Assembly (NCBI GenBank): GCA_026397475.1
Contig: JAPLUT010000002.1
Span: forward strand, 124,001 to 188,000
Direction of reading: 5' to 3'
DNA from: a candidate division SR1 bacterium
Lineage (GTDB): Bacteria; Patescibacteriota; Gracilibacteria; Absconditabacterales; Absconditicoccaceae
DNA: 64,000 nucleotides
Part shown: piece by piece, positions 1-10,370 of the stretch
How the letters are laid out: every line of letters begins with the position of its first letter
Numbering within the stretch: position 1 is the first letter of the stretch
Program-made: the position numbers and the translations under genes
The notes under the pieces: generated by a model
What the model was told of the DNA's origin: nothing
Databases searched by the model: none
Seen by the model: only the letters and a program-made list of their open reading frames with translations

Positions 1-528
1 TATCCTATTTCACGTAAAATAACTTTTAAATATGAAGATATAAAAAAAAGGATGCGTCCATTTTTGTTAGATATGATTCTAAAATCTCAAATAATTAGGC
101 CCTCCCTTATAAAAAGGAAATCTCCAAACGATGCGGCTCGAATAAAAAACCATTGTAGATGTAATGGCAAAATAGATCGGTTGATTGCAATTTTTAAGTG
201 CTTTGACGAAGATATAATAGAAAAAATGACTTTTAAATATCACGGAAAAGATATATTTAAAGACGACGTAATAGCTCCGCCTCAAAGATACGAAGACATT
301 TCCGAAGCTAATTATTGAAGAGGAATAAAAGATAAGCATGAAAAAAATCCAGAAGAGATTTTGATAGAAAAGGAAGAATTAGATTTGCTTGAAAAGGCTA
401 TTTTACAATTACCCAAACATCTTAGAAGTTGAATTGTAAAATTTAGAAAATGAAAAGAAGTTAATCCGGAGATACTCCATGAAGCAATCACATTAATGAG
501 AAAACATATAGAACTTATGAATAAATAG
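1..528 (+). CDS. Hypothetical protein, 5' end outside the window
   Basis: The frame is open from the first base, so the N-terminus lies upstream; 175 residues are visible and the frame ends in TAG. Three in-frame TGA codons are read as Gly. The visible part is highly charged and soluble. It has a small Cys pair (CRC) about 50 residues in and a helical, Lys/Glu-rich C-terminal half, with no membrane segment or signal peptide. I recognise no family. It converges on the HAD gene, with five bases between the two stop codons, and no terminator is evident between them. An internal ATG at 52 could be a start, but the upstream frame is equally protein-like. Confidence 0.55.
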
Positions 529-533
529 GAATA

Positions 534-1298
534 TTACAATATTTCCAGCAACTGTTGCAAAGTAGAAATTGAGATATAAGCATCACAATATTTAATTCAT
601 TCAGAATTTCTATTCAGATGAACTGGAGCTATTCCACAACGTTTTGCTCACTGAACATCAGAAGATAAACTATCACCAACCATAAGAATTTGATCTTCAT
701 GATATCAAGAAATATTTTTTAAACAATCAAATATTTTTTTGTCAGGCTTAATCAATCATACCTCACAAGATAGGACCTCATAATGGAAAACATGAGGCAA
801 AAGGATATTCAGTGGTTCAATATAAGGCTGCGCGAGATTAGAAATAGCTGCTATTTTATAGCCTCTATTTTTTAATTCAGACAAAACAGAAGTAACTTCT
901 GGGAAAAGAGAAACAGAATCAATTTCATTACGAAGATTTTTATAAAAATCATTCAACTGAAGACGTATCGTTCATTCAGGAAATTGAGAAGAAAATTTTC
1001 ACACGACTGCTTTCGAATTTTTTAATCACTTCATTTCATTTGTGTTTAAAATTTCTCAAGTCGTCGGTATAATTCAATCATCCAAAAGAACCTCATTTCA
1101 TTCGTTTTTTTGGTGGTTGAATATATCTGAAAGAATTTCTTCGATAGATTTATTTGAAGTCAGAAGAATTTTTTTTAATTCACGCTTCTTATCAGAGACT
1201 CACAAATCAAAAAAAAGCTGGCTATAAGCCATATTTCCATTCTCTATACTAAAGCAGGTATCATACAGATCAAACGCTATCAATTTTTTCTCTTTCAT
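534..1298 (-). CDS. HAD-superfamily hydrolase (phosphatase-like)
   Basis: A 254-residue HAD-like hydrolase, probably a small-molecule phosphatase; the substrate cannot be told from sequence. HAD motif I is seen near the N-terminus as FDLYDTC (residues ~9-15), with the nucleophile Asp and the second Asp of DxxxT. Motif II is in IAAISNLAQ, the motif III Lys in GLIKPD, and motif IV in MVGDSLSSDVQGAK, followed by a typical GI turn. Several TGA codons lie in frame, including the Gly before LIKPD. The insert between motifs I and II is long (cap domain) and Lys/Asn-rich. The gene is divergent from the CoA-binding protein; the ATG chosen is the first in frame, six residues before the motif I strand. 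Confidence 0.85.
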
Positions 1299-1372
1299 TA
1301 CAGTACCTCAAGATAAATACAAAAGAATATATAGATATTCCATTTTATTTCCACATTAGTATCATACTACCA

Positions 1373-1410
1373 AATTATTCATTATTCATTATTAATTTTT
1401 AATTATTTTA
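1373..1410. repeat. AT-rich dispersed repeat (ATTCATTATT/AATTTTTAATT type)
   Basis: An intergenic copy of an AT-rich element built from ATTCATT units followed by AATTTTTAATTATT. Close relatives lie at 15726-15764, 23348-23386 and 35683-35730. This copy ends five bases before the start codon of the CoA-binding protein. Seen directly; its function is unknown. Confidence 0.55.
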
Positions 1411-1414
1411 AACC

Positions 1415-1783
1415 ATGATTGATAAAAAAAACTTCTACACTGTAATCGGCGCATCAAACAATAAAGAAAAATATGGATATAAGGTTTTTAAAGATTTACT
1501 AGACGCAGGATATAAGGTAACACCAGTCAACCCAGCAGAGAAGGAAATTTTATGAAAAAAAGTTTTCTCCACACTCTCAGAAATCAAAGAAAATATCGAC
1601 GTAGCAATTTTTGTCACCCAACCCACCATTACAGAAAAAATTTTGGAGGAAGTAAAAAAGTTATGAATTAAAAAGGTGTGGTTACAACCAGGATCGCAAA
1701 GCGACATAGCAATATCTTTTTGTAAAAACAATACTATTGAATGCATTCATGATGCATGCATCATGATTCAGAGAACAAAATAA
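1415..1783 (+). CDS. CoA-binding domain protein (YccU-like)
   Basis: A 122-residue single-domain Rossmann-fold protein of the CoA_binding_2 (YccU) family. Family features seen are the N-terminal strand with TVIGASNNKEKYGYKVF, PVNPAEKEI after the second strand, DVAIFVTQP, and VWLQPGSQSD in the third part. Members bind CoA in vitro but have no firmly assigned reaction. Length matches the family (about 120-140). In-frame TGA codons supply Gly in EILGKK and KLGIKK. The start ATG lies just after an AT-rich repeat with no clear Shine-Dalgarno sequence. It is transcribed away from the HAD gene. Confidence 0.8.
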
Positions 1784-2176
1784 TAAAAAAATAATTAGGA
1801 TTTCTTCGACGTAAAAGATTTTTTTGATATACAAACAGCTCGACGACATTTTTTATCAGTTCTCATTATATATCTCTCAAGAAAAATATTTTTTTATCGA
1901 CAGTATATTTTCTATGAGAAAGATATGATAGCTAGGCCAAAAAAATCAAAATCATAACATAACCTATACACTTAATGGAATATGTAAACCGCATTTTTTT
2001 ACGATACATCAAGTTGCTAGTCAATACCTAGCGATACTCAAATATTTTTTTTTTAGAAAAAGTGTGATTATGTTTGCTTTTTTCAGCTCCTTACATATAA
2101 AATTTGTAGCAAGGAAAGTTTAACCACAAAAGTTAAATTTCTACCTAGCATTTTATTCTCTTATTGTATACCACAA
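1784..2176. other. Gene-free stretch
   Basis: About 390 bases with no reading frame of useful length in any frame under code 25. It is AT-rich, with T-tracts at about 2047-2055 and weak inverted sequences, and TTGTATACC just before 2177 could serve as a -10 box for the small basic protein. I see no recognisable RNA family; an unrecognised small RNA is possible. Confidence 0.4.
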
Positions 2177-2314
2177 ATGGTAGTTAAGAAAAAAGTTGCT
2201 AAAAAAGCACCAGCTAAAAAAGTTGTAAAAAAAGCTGTAAAAAAAGTTGCTAAAAAAGCTCCAGCTAAAAAGGCTGTGAAGAAGGCTGTTAAAAAGGTTG
2301 CTAAAAAAAGATAA
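2177..2314 (+). CDS. Lys/Ala-rich histone H1-like small protein
   Basis: A 45-residue protein made almost only of Lys, Ala, Val and Pro, built from repeats of the type KKVAKKAPAKK. It resembles the tails of histone H1 and of bacterial Hc1/AlgP-like proteins, which bind DNA or RNA non-specifically. It is followed at once by a strong terminator and stands as its own transcription unit. No TGA occurs in it. Because the sequence is low-complexity, homology is weak evidence; the clean ATG, TAA and terminator argue that it is a real gene. Nucleoid compaction is an inference. Confidence 0.65.
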   Translation: MVVKKKVAKKAPAKKVVKKAVKKVAKKAPAKKAVKKAVKKVAKKR

Positions 2315-2338
2315 TCTTTTTAAAAAAACAAAAAAAAC

Positions 2339-2370
2339 AAATACCCTGTCTCCGGATAGGGTATTTTATA
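2339..2370 (+). terminator. Rho-independent terminator after the basic protein gene
   Basis: Perfect 9-bp stem AAATACCCT / AGGGTATTT with a 10-base loop, preceded by an A-rich run and followed by TTATA. Confidence 0.75.
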
Positions 2371-2494
2371 TTATAGTTTGAAAATATATCTCCAATAGTT
2401 ACCATAACTTTGAATTACAAATTCAAAATTTAAAATTCGAGTGAAGCGAAGTCCCGCAAAGCGGGATAAAATTTATTATCTATCATTTAAAATT

Positions 2495-3583
2495 GTGAAA
2501 AGGGTTTTAGTCTGAATGTCATGAGGAGTAGATTCTGCGATAGCAGCATATCTGTTACAACAAGAAGGATATGAGGTAGTAGCTGGATTTATGAAGAACT
2601 ATGTCTCTGACAGTGGAAATTGCACAACCTATACTGATGCAGAAGAAGCCATCAAAGTTTCAAAATTTTTATGAATAAAAATAATCTCTTTTGATTTACA
2701 AAAAGAATACAATGAAAAAATAATTGAATATATTTACAAATGATATCAACAAGGGATCACACCAAATCCTGACGTTCTTTGCAATAGTCTGATCAAATTC
2801 GATGTATTTCTACAAAAAGCGATGGAATTATGATTCGATTATATCGCTACAGGGCACTATGCAAGAATCGTAAAAACGCAAAAACGCAAAAACGATAAAA
2901 CGATAAAAAAATCGCTTAGTCGTTTAAACGCTTCATCGTTTAAACTTTTAAGATGAGTTGATCACAACAAAGATCAATCGTATTTTCTCTCATGATTAAA
3001 TCAATTTCAACTTTCAAAATCATTATTTCCTGTATGAATGTATACAAAACCAGAAATAAGGACATTAGCAAAGAAAATTTGACTTCCCAACGCTACACGC
3101 AAAGATAGTCAATGATTATGTTTTATTGGAAATATTCCCATCAAGGAATTCCTCCTCAAAAAGCTTCCCAAAAAAGAATGAAATATTATAAATACTTTAG
3201 GAAAAGTTGTCGGGAAACATGAGTGAGCATATTTTTTCACCATAGGACAAAGACAGTGATTATGCCTCCCCTTCAAAGCATACGTAATCAAGACTGATGT
3301 AAAAAAGAACACAGTAGTCGTAGGAGAGAGAGAAGATAAAAATCTTTTTGAAAAAACAATTTGTACGACAGGACGACATCGAATCGAAGAAAAACATAAG
3401 CTTCCGACAAAAATACTAGCAAAAATAAGATACAGACAAGAACCCCAAGAAGCAACACTCAAACAAGATAAAAACAAGAATATTATAGTTGTTTTCAAAG
3501 AAAAACAACGAGCTATTGCTCCAGGACAGACAATAGTTGCCTATAAAAAAGACGAATGTATAGGCTCAGGCATCATAATTTAG
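2495..3583 (+). CDS. mnmA: tRNA-specific 2-thiouridylase MnmA
   Basis: A 362-residue enzyme that thiolates U34 of Lys, Glu and Gln tRNAs using a sulfur relay. The PP-loop is at residues 5-15, VLVGMSGGVDS, where two glycines are encoded by TGA, a direct proof of UGA = Gly. The first catalytic Cys is in NPDVLCNSLIKF, then ATGHYA, LRGVDHNKDQSYFL, the second catalytic Cys in KDSQGLCFIG, and TIGQRQG. The C-terminal barrel ends in GSGII. A GTG start is chosen because it directly precedes the PP-loop strand. About 20 extra residues (KTQKRKNDK... to ...SSFK, around residue 127-149) between ATGHYAR and LLRG come from a repetitive DNA insertion kept in frame. Confidence 0.95.
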
Positions 3584-3671
3584 AATAGAATAACACGAAA
3601 GGGCAATATAAATAAGAAAAGTCAAACAATTTCATTAAGATAATATGATTTATAAACTACCATAGCAGCAA

Positions 3672-3703
3672 AGCTCCTGTAAAATTTGACAGGATGCTTT
3701 TTT
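3672..3703 (+). terminator. Terminator downstream of mnmA
   Basis: Stem AGC-TCCTGT / ACAGGA-TGCT with an 8-base loop, followed by a T-tract (TTTTTT). It lies about 90 bases after the mnmA stop codon. Confidence 0.65.
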
Positions 3704-3743
3704 GGATTATCATTGAATTACTTTAAAAATAGCCAAAAAATCA

Positions 3744-4829
3744 ATGAAACACATCAGACAGCACTTACAAAAAATCAGTAAAGATGCCATAAAGAAAGGA
3801 AGCACAACACTTGTGATCCTCTTTTTTGCAATGGTAATGATTTTCCAAAAAGATAGCTCAAAGCAAGATTTACAATTTATATGGAATAGTACCACTGATA
3901 TCACGCATAGTGCACCCAATGCAGACGCACCAGCAAGTCAACGAGATTATCTTTTCCAAAACGAAGCAGGAAATGATGTATACCAATGACAAATATCAAA
4001 TGGACAAAGACGAGATGGGATAACTCCCCCATCAACAACAAACATGAATACTATTGATGGTCTTGCTAATCCTAACCAAATGACAGGAGGCCAAGAAACA
4101 TGACAAATATATACAGGGACAATATATACATGAAGTATAGCTACAAACACAGGAATACCTACAGTTAACGCAACATGAGAAATAATAACAGGGAACTTAG
4201 ACTGTATAACTCCTTGGGGTGAAAAAATAAGAAACCAAGATTTTATTTTGGCATATGAACAAAGAACTGATGTAAATACCTATTGTAACATAGAAAAAAG
4301 AATATGCGCAAACGGAGTACTTGGGGGAACATTTAAACAAAACTCATGTAAAGACAACGTTGTATACAATTACAGAAGAGCAGAAATCATCTCTTACAAT
4401 CAAAAGATACTCAATGATTATATTCAACCCACAAAACCGATAAATGCATGAGCATCATTTAGCACGCAAGGAAAGATTAACCAAACAACGAAAACAACAG
4501 ACAAACGAGGAACGAGTAACTCCCCTGTTCTTACTGATACCACAGCAACTCAAAGCGGATTACCAAATAAATATAATTGTATAACTCCTCGAGGACAAAC
4601 GATTAAGCATGGACAATTTGTGAAAGCATACAAAACGCCACGTGGATTTATTGATCTTGCTTGTGATGTGCAAATCAGACCGTGCGTTAACGGCAGTTTA
4701 AAATGAACATTCACCTATTCGAAATGTACTTTCAACAATACAACATATACTGATTATCTCAAAGCAGGCTCACCTAAATCCAACACAGGATTTCTCTTCT
4801 TCCAACGAATCAAATCAGTATTCAATTAA
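3744..4829 (+). CDS. Secreted or membrane-anchored protein with two Cys-rich repeat domains
   Basis: A 361-residue protein of unknown function. Residues ~20-35 form one hydrophobic segment (signal anchor), followed by a Thr/Asn/Gly-rich low-complexity stretch. Two homologous domains follow, at residues ~154-202 and ~279-328. Both share the pattern C-I-T-P-x-G, then A-Y, then C-x(6)-C-x-N-G-x-L-x-G-T-F and a final C, four cysteines each. The linker is again Thr/Ser-rich. The pairing of conserved cysteines suggests disulfide-stabilised domains outside the membrane. Several TGA-encoded Gly residues occur in the linkers. It sits alone between two terminators or promoters. I do not recognise a named family. 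Confidence 0.75.
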
Positions 4830-4842
4830 GAAAAATTGTATC

Positions 4843-4870
4843 TTGACTTATTCATAATAATGAGTAAGAT
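4843..4870 (+). promoter_or_regulatory. Putative promoter with dyad symmetry
   Basis: TTGACT at 4843-4848 and TAAGAT at 4865-4870 with a 16-base spacer, 30 bases before the next ATG. The spacer holds an imperfect dyad, CTTATTCAT / AATGAGTAAG, which could be an operator. Confidence 0.4.
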
Positions 4871-4899
4871 ATAAAATATAAACAAAAAAAATCACACAA

Positions 4900-5193
4900 A
4901 TGAATACTATAGGAGTTAAAACAAAAAGAGCCTACAATATGGATTTTATCGTAACGGATGATACATACATTCCTAAGGATAAAAGTTGGGAAGAAATGGC
5001 AAAAGAAGAAAAGACAAGAAGACAGCCTTCATTCAAACCCAACAATCCATTACGAATTGAGGTAATTCACAAAAATGAAAGTTGGCGTGTGGATCTACAT
5101 GGATTCTATGTCCCCAAAAATCCAAAAGAAAAATCAGTAGCATTTATTTCATGCTATGGAAAAAGATGGGCAGTAAAATTTTGATCAGATTAA
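4900..5193 (+). CDS. Hypothetical small soluble protein
   Basis: A 97-residue protein with no membrane segment or signal peptide. The N-terminal half is charged (KSWEEMAKEEKTRRQ). The C-terminal half looks like a small beta-fold with SWRVDLHGFYVP and a single Cys in FISCYGKRW. Near the C-terminus one TGA is read as Gly, after AVKF, extending the product by four residues to TAA. It has its own promoter candidate and terminator, so it is probably monocistronic. I do not recognise the family. Confidence 0.65.
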
Positions 5194-5218
5194 TCCATCA
5201 CAAAAAAAACCATTAACA

Positions 5219-5250
5219 TTCCTGCTGTTTTTAGCAGGTTTTTTTTATTT
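5219..5250 (+). terminator. Terminator after the 97-aa protein gene
   Basis: Stem CCTGCT / AGCAGG (5221-5238) with a 6-base loop and an 8-base T-tract. It also separates this gene from the convergent MBL gene. Confidence 0.8.
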
Positions 5251-5895
5251 TTACTTTAAAATTACAACTTCACATGACGCATGTTCTTGGACATATTTTG
5301 CATCTTCCCATGTACCAATGATACTATCATAGTGCATAGGGATAGCAACCTTTGGGTTAATAATTTCTATAGCATGTACGGCTTCTTCAGGAGTCATAAC
5401 ATATTTACCACTTACCGGTAAAAATAAAACATCAGGAGATATTCAATTCATTTTTGGGATAATATCGCTATCTCAAGTATGATACACTGTCGTTCAATCA
5501 AAATTAAAAACAAATCACACAAATCATACTTCTTGAGGATGATAAGGAACTCAAGGAGACCTAAACTTATCAATATTATATGCAGGAAGTGTTGTTACAG
5601 AAAAAATATCTAAATCGAGAACATCTGTTTGTTTGAGGAATATCTTTTTATTTGAAAAAGCCTTAAGATCTGTTTCACAAATGGAAGGAGCAACAAGTAT
5701 GGTCTCTGAGAGAATCACACGTGAAATATCATCAGGACTCAGATGATCTTTATGATTATGTGTGAAGAAAATATAGTCAGCCTTAAAATCTTTTTTGATT
5801 TGAAAAGGATCTATACAAATTTTCTTATCTTTATAGTCTATCAAAAATCAGTCATGACCTAACCAGTCTATAGTTATATTTTTATACGTATACAT
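5251..5895 (-). CDS. MBL-fold metal-dependent hydrolase (UPF0173-like)
   Basis: A 214-residue metallo-beta-lactamase-fold hydrolase. The metal-binding signature THNHKDHLS (HxHxDH) is near residue 46-54, a further ligand region is YHTGDSD, and PMHYD near the C-terminus supplies the last His. The order and length match the small UPF0173/YtkL-like group, whose natural substrates are not settled. Gly residues in WLGHDG and VGFVG are encoded by TGA. The ATG chosen gives the usual N-terminal strand before the conserved WLGHDGFLI, typical of the family. It is cytoplasmic (no signal peptide). It is followed by exonuclease III, 37 bases upstream on the same strand, possibly one operon. Confidence 0.85.
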
Positions 5896-5932
5896 GGATA
5901 CTTTTAAGGATAAATATATTCAATACTAAGCT

Positions 5933-6721
5933 CTAAAAAATAAGTTCTAGTAGTATAGGGCAATGATCAGATCATTCTACAGAAGTCTGATGCAGCATTT
6001 TTTTTACATGAGGAATAATGTCTTTGGATACTCGAAAATAATCCAATCTCCGTCAAACATTTCTTGGTCTCGCTCATGCACGATACGACCATCGAGTATA
6101 TTGATCTATAAGATCAGGATAATAATGCCTAAATACATCTACATACCCATTTGATTGTAGCTTGTCCATCTCAGCTCTTTCTATGGGCAGGAATCAAATG
6201 CTATTTGCATTTTCTTTTGGTCTCGCGATATCTATTTCATTATGACAAATATTGAAATCACCACAAGTAATTATCTTTTGTCCAGAATCTTTAAGCTTAT
6301 TAATATAGTGAATAAAATGCTCATAAAACTTTAACTTATAACTAAGCATTTCTGTCCCATCTGCTCTATCTCCTCCATTAGGAAAATATAAATTCAACAA
6401 AGTAAAATCCTGGAACTTCGTCTCGACTACCCTTCCTTCTTCATGAAAATGTTCCACCGATTCAAATTTCGATATTCATGAAATAAATTTTAAACTCTTT
6501 TTATAAAAAGTAGCAACACCAGAATATCAGGGTTTCTCACCCACATGTCGAATTCGATCATACTCTGCCATATGATAACGAAATTCTGGAGGCAATTGAG
6601 TTTCAAAAGATTTTACCTCCTGCAAACAAATGATATCTGGATCATTTTGCTTGACCCAATCATAAAATCCCTTAACCGTTACAGCACGTATTCCATTTAC
6701 ATTTCGAGAAGCAATTTTCAT
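5933..6721 (-). CDS. xthA: Exodeoxyribonuclease III / AP endonuclease
   Basis: A 262-residue Mg2+-dependent enzyme that cuts DNA at abasic sites in base excision repair. Family motifs seen are NVNGIRA at the start, LQEVK with the catalytic Glu, [15 protein letters not shown] with the catalytic Asp/Asn, [20 protein letters not shown], and GSDHCPI with the final Asp-His pair. The ATG two codons inside the longest frame is preferred because it gives the classical MKIAS start. The usual Trp before NVNG is Arg here. TGA supplies the Gly in EKPGYSG. Length is typical. Confidence 0.93.
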
Positions 6722-6744
6722 AAACAAATAATTATATAGATAAA

Positions 6745-9264
6745 TTATGAATCAGAAGTTGTATGCATTCTTTTATAGAAAAAATACTTCACTATTTCAA
6801 CTAGAACAAGATAAGCAATAACGAAACCTAATACAGTAAGATACGCATATGTAGGCATAAAAGCAAAACCAAAAATAGGAGCTAAAAATGGTAAAGTGAA
6901 CAAAAATCAAAGAAATACCATACCAAAGGTTGTTGCCATCAATCGCTTGCTTGGTCATGATTTCCAAAAAGGAACTCTTCTAGTTCTGATAATATATATT
7001 ACCAATACCTGGGTTGCTAGAGACTCAATAAACCATCCGGTCTGAAACATTCAAGCTTGGAAATGGAAAACCGCATACAAAAAATAAAACGTCAAAAAAT
7101 CAAATAGAGAACTGATAGGTCAAAATGCCAACATAAAATTTCTAATAAATTTTATATTCCGATGCTTGGGCTTTCTAATATATTCTTCATCTATATTATC
7201 AGTTGGCAAAGAAACTTGAGAGAGATCATATAGAAAATTATTGAGGAGAATCTGACTTGGGAGCATAGGAAAAAAGGGAAGAAACATGACAGCACCTATC
7301 ATACTAAACATATTCCCAAAATTCGAGCTCAATCACATCATCATATATTTCATGGTATTCCCAAAGGTTTTTCTACCTTCTATTACTCACTCCAGAAGTT
7401 CTTTAAGTCATTTTCTTACCAAAATAATATCAGCAGCTTCTTTAGCAACATCCACAGCATTGCTTACAGATATACCGACATCAGCACTTTTAAGTGAAGG
7501 AGCATCGTTGATTCAATCTCAGAGATATCAAACGACAAATCATTTTTTTCTAAGTGCCAATATTATTCTATCTTTCTGACTAGGAGATAACCTCGCAAAA
7601 ATATTTGCTTCCATTACTTTAATGGCCAGCTCATCATCATCCAGCACATTAAGGTCAAGATATTCTCAAGAAACAATGCCCTCTATAGGGATATCCAATT
7701 CTTCACAAACCTTTTTGGTAACTAATGGACTATCTCAAGTCAAAATTTTTATCTTAATTCCGTACTCTTTCATAGCAATCAATGCTTCTTTGACATCACG
7801 TTTAGGAGGATCGTAGAATGCAAGCATACCAACAAGGACCATATTTTGCTCTTCTTCTTTGATGGTTCTAATTTCTTGATCATTCAAAGACTTTATTGCA
7901 ACCGCCAAGACTCTAAATCACTGACTACTAAGATCATCATATACAGAAGAGACTTTCTCTAAGAAACTTTTATCTACAGATCTAATAACAGATCAAAGAG
8001 CGTAGGAAGTACATATTTTAAATATTTCTTCTGGAGCTCATTTGCTGACCATCTTCTTAATACCAAGATTTTCTTGATACATAATAGATGACCTTTTACG
8101 AAAAAAATCATAAGGGAGTTCATCCATCTTCTTAATACCGGTAACATCTATATGTTGATAAGAAAGGATTGCATCATCCAAAACACTTCTAATTCATGTC
8201 TCAAAATATCAATTAATATATCAAAATTTTAAAACATCTGGATTAACTTCCCCAAAAACATCAATATATTTTATCAAAGTAATTTTATCTTCGGTCAATG
8301 TCCCTGTCTTATCAGTACAAAGGATATCCATGCTTCAAAAATCAGGAATAGCATTAAGTCTCTTAACAATAGCTCATTTAGCTGCCATCTTAACTGACCC
8401 TTTAGCCATATTGATACTCATAATCACAGGCAAAAGTTCGGGAGTAATACCTACCGCAACGGCCAAAGCAAAAATAATAGATTCTAATATATCTTTATGA
8501 TTGATAGCATTGATAAGAAAAATCGCTGCCACGATAAGAACAATTGCTTTAATAATAAGATATCAAAATGATTTGATTCCTATTTCAAAAGCCGTAGGTA
8601 ATGCAGGCCTAATAAGTTGTTGAGCTATTTTTCCATACTCAGTTTGTTCTCATGTACCTATCACGATAAATTTTGCAAATCCAGAAACAACATTTGTTCC
8701 AGAAAGGACCAAGCCAATATTTCATTTACCATCTACCATTTTCTCTACAGGGAAACTTTCTCCCGTCAGTGAAGCTTCATTAGCAAAAAGATCATCTGCT
8801 TCAATAAGCATTCCATCAGCAGGGATAATATCACCTGCAGCCAAAAAAATAATATCACCAGGGACTATATATTTAGTTCCAATAAGTTTTTTTTGGCCAT
8901 CTCTCAAAACCATAGACTTTATCTCAAGCTTCTGAAGAATTTCTTGGACAGCTTTATCTGATTTAGTTTCTTGATAATATTTAAGAATAACACTCAAAAA
9001 AATCATAAGGACAATAATGATTGAATTTTTATATTCTGAAGTAAATCAAGAAAGCGCAGCACACACAAGTAAAATAACAATTAATGGATCCTTAAAATAC
9101 AACAAAAATTTTAAAAATCAACTAATGTTTTTAGTTTTCTGTACGTCATTATATCCATATATTCCTATTCTCTTTTCTGCTTCAATCTGAGATAATCATA
9201 ATGCAGTAGCATGAAATTTTTCATACATATCTTTAAGAGAAATTTTATTTTGATTTTCCAACAT
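6745..9264 (-). CDS. mgtA: Magnesium-translocating P-type ATPase (type IIIB)
   Basis: An 839-residue P-type ATPase of the MgtA/MgtB group that imports Mg2+. The actuator motif [10 protein letters not shown], the phosphorylation site [26 protein letters not shown] and the hinge region with [13 protein letters not shown] are all present. Paired TM helices precede and follow them, and a block of C-terminal TM helices ends the protein. The N-terminal region ([30 protein letters not shown]) is the usual cytoplasmic extension. Many TGA codons are read as Gly. No Mg2+ riboswitch is recognisable in the few bases upstream. It is separated from the AlaRS fragment by only 26 bases, so co-transcription is likely. 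Confidence 0.92.
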
Positions 9265-9290
9265 AGAATTATTTTTGTATAAAGAAAAAT

Positions 9291-10205
9291 CTATTTAAAT
9301 AATTTTAAAATATTTTCATCTCTTCCTTGGACCATTACCTCAGTTCATCATCATCTGATACCAAGACCTTCAGCAATTTTTTTTGCAGAAGATCATTTCT
9401 TAGAAAGAATAAGAAAACTTCATTCTTTCGTGTAAATAAGGATTGTAGAATCAGGGAATAATATCTTCGCATGGAATCCTACGTTTTTGAAGTTAAGATC
9501 AGATGAAATATTAAATATTTTTTCAAAAACTTTATTTGAAGTAAAATTATTTGATTGTAAAAAATCTTTGATCATAAGTGTTTCCAAAGACTCAACAGCA
9601 GACCTCAGTTCATCATATTCCTTGAGCGTCTTATCAAGTTTATCAAGCATTTGTGTAGCAGTTTTGATTCATAACTTAGCAACGGTAGTATCTAATATTT
9701 CTTGCATTTCATGCATTCTCAATCCAACTTTTGGTCAAGTAACAGCAGTAATTCTTTTCACTCCAGAAGCTACCGCTTCCTGTCAGCTAATAGAAAAGCA
9801 ACCAATATCTTTAGTATTGCTTACATGCGTTCCCCCACAAAGCTCAATAGAGAGCGTTTCGTTTTCATTATTAAAAACTCTAACGACACGAACAATATCG
9901 CCATATTTATCTTCAAAAAATGCTTTTGCTCAAAGTTTAATAGCATCATTGTAAGAAGTCTCTTTCACTTCTACGGTATATGCAGCATAGACAATCTGAT
10001 TAATGGTTTTTTCGATTTCATGAATCTCTTCTGAAGTCAAAAGCCTATCAGCATTAAAATCAAATCTCAGATAATCTTCATCTACAAGAGATCCTGCTTG
10101 TTTCGTATTTTTGAAAATTTTTGCAAGTTCAGTATGAAGCAAATGTGTAGCAGTATGTGCCCTCATTTTAGCGTATCTTTGACATTGATCGACAATCAAT
10201 TTCAT
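9291..10205 (-). CDS. Alanyl-tRNA synthetase C-terminal half (editing + DHHA1 domains) without the catalytic half
   Basis: 304 residues matching only the C-terminal half of AlaRS. The editing domain has HTATHLLH near residue 16-23 and [10 protein letters not shown] with Cys/His zinc ligands, then [19 protein letters not shown] coiled linker follows, and a DHHA1 region with [17 protein letters not shown], where the three consecutive glycines are all TGA codons. No class II catalytic domain precedes it; upstream lies a dispersed repeat (10239-10345). It could be a stand-alone AlaX-like trans-editing protein that hydrolyses mischarged Ser- or Gly-tRNA-Ala, half of a split AlaRS, or a decayed copy. 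The start shown (MKLIVDQCQ) is the first ATG outside the repeat; the frame stays open into the repeat, with a GTG at 10319. Confidence 0.8.
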
Positions 10206-10238
10206 TAGAGCAAAGAGTAATAAATTAAATATTTTTTT

Positions 10239-10345
10239 GTCTCCCTTTTTTAAAGGGAGAGGTATCCGCATTTCGCGGATGAGGGATTTTGTTGATTCAA
10301 ATCCTCCTGTGCTTCGCACCTCCCCTCCTTTACAAAGGAGGACAA
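10239..10345. repeat. Composite palindromic repeat, copy 1
   Basis: An intergenic element made of nested inverted repeats: CTCCCTTTTTTAAAGGGAG, ATCCGCATTTCGCGGAT, and CTCCTTTACAAAGGAG. It shares the ordered modules TGTCTCCC, GAGGGATTT, AAATCCTCC and CTCCTTT..AAAGGAGGACA with the longer copy at 23143-23337. It lies exactly where the N-terminal part of an AlaRS would be expected. Confidence 0.7.
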
Positions 10346-10370
10346 AAACAGAAAAAATTTTATTTAAAAA

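Noticed and set aside
3109-3498. A 129-codon minus-strand frame.
   Set aside because: It is antisense to mnmA, whose motifs are certain over the same stretch.
9487-9954. A 155-codon + strand frame.
   Set aside because: It lies antisense within the AlaRS-like gene, which has clear domain motifs; its composition is that of a reverse-strand shadow.
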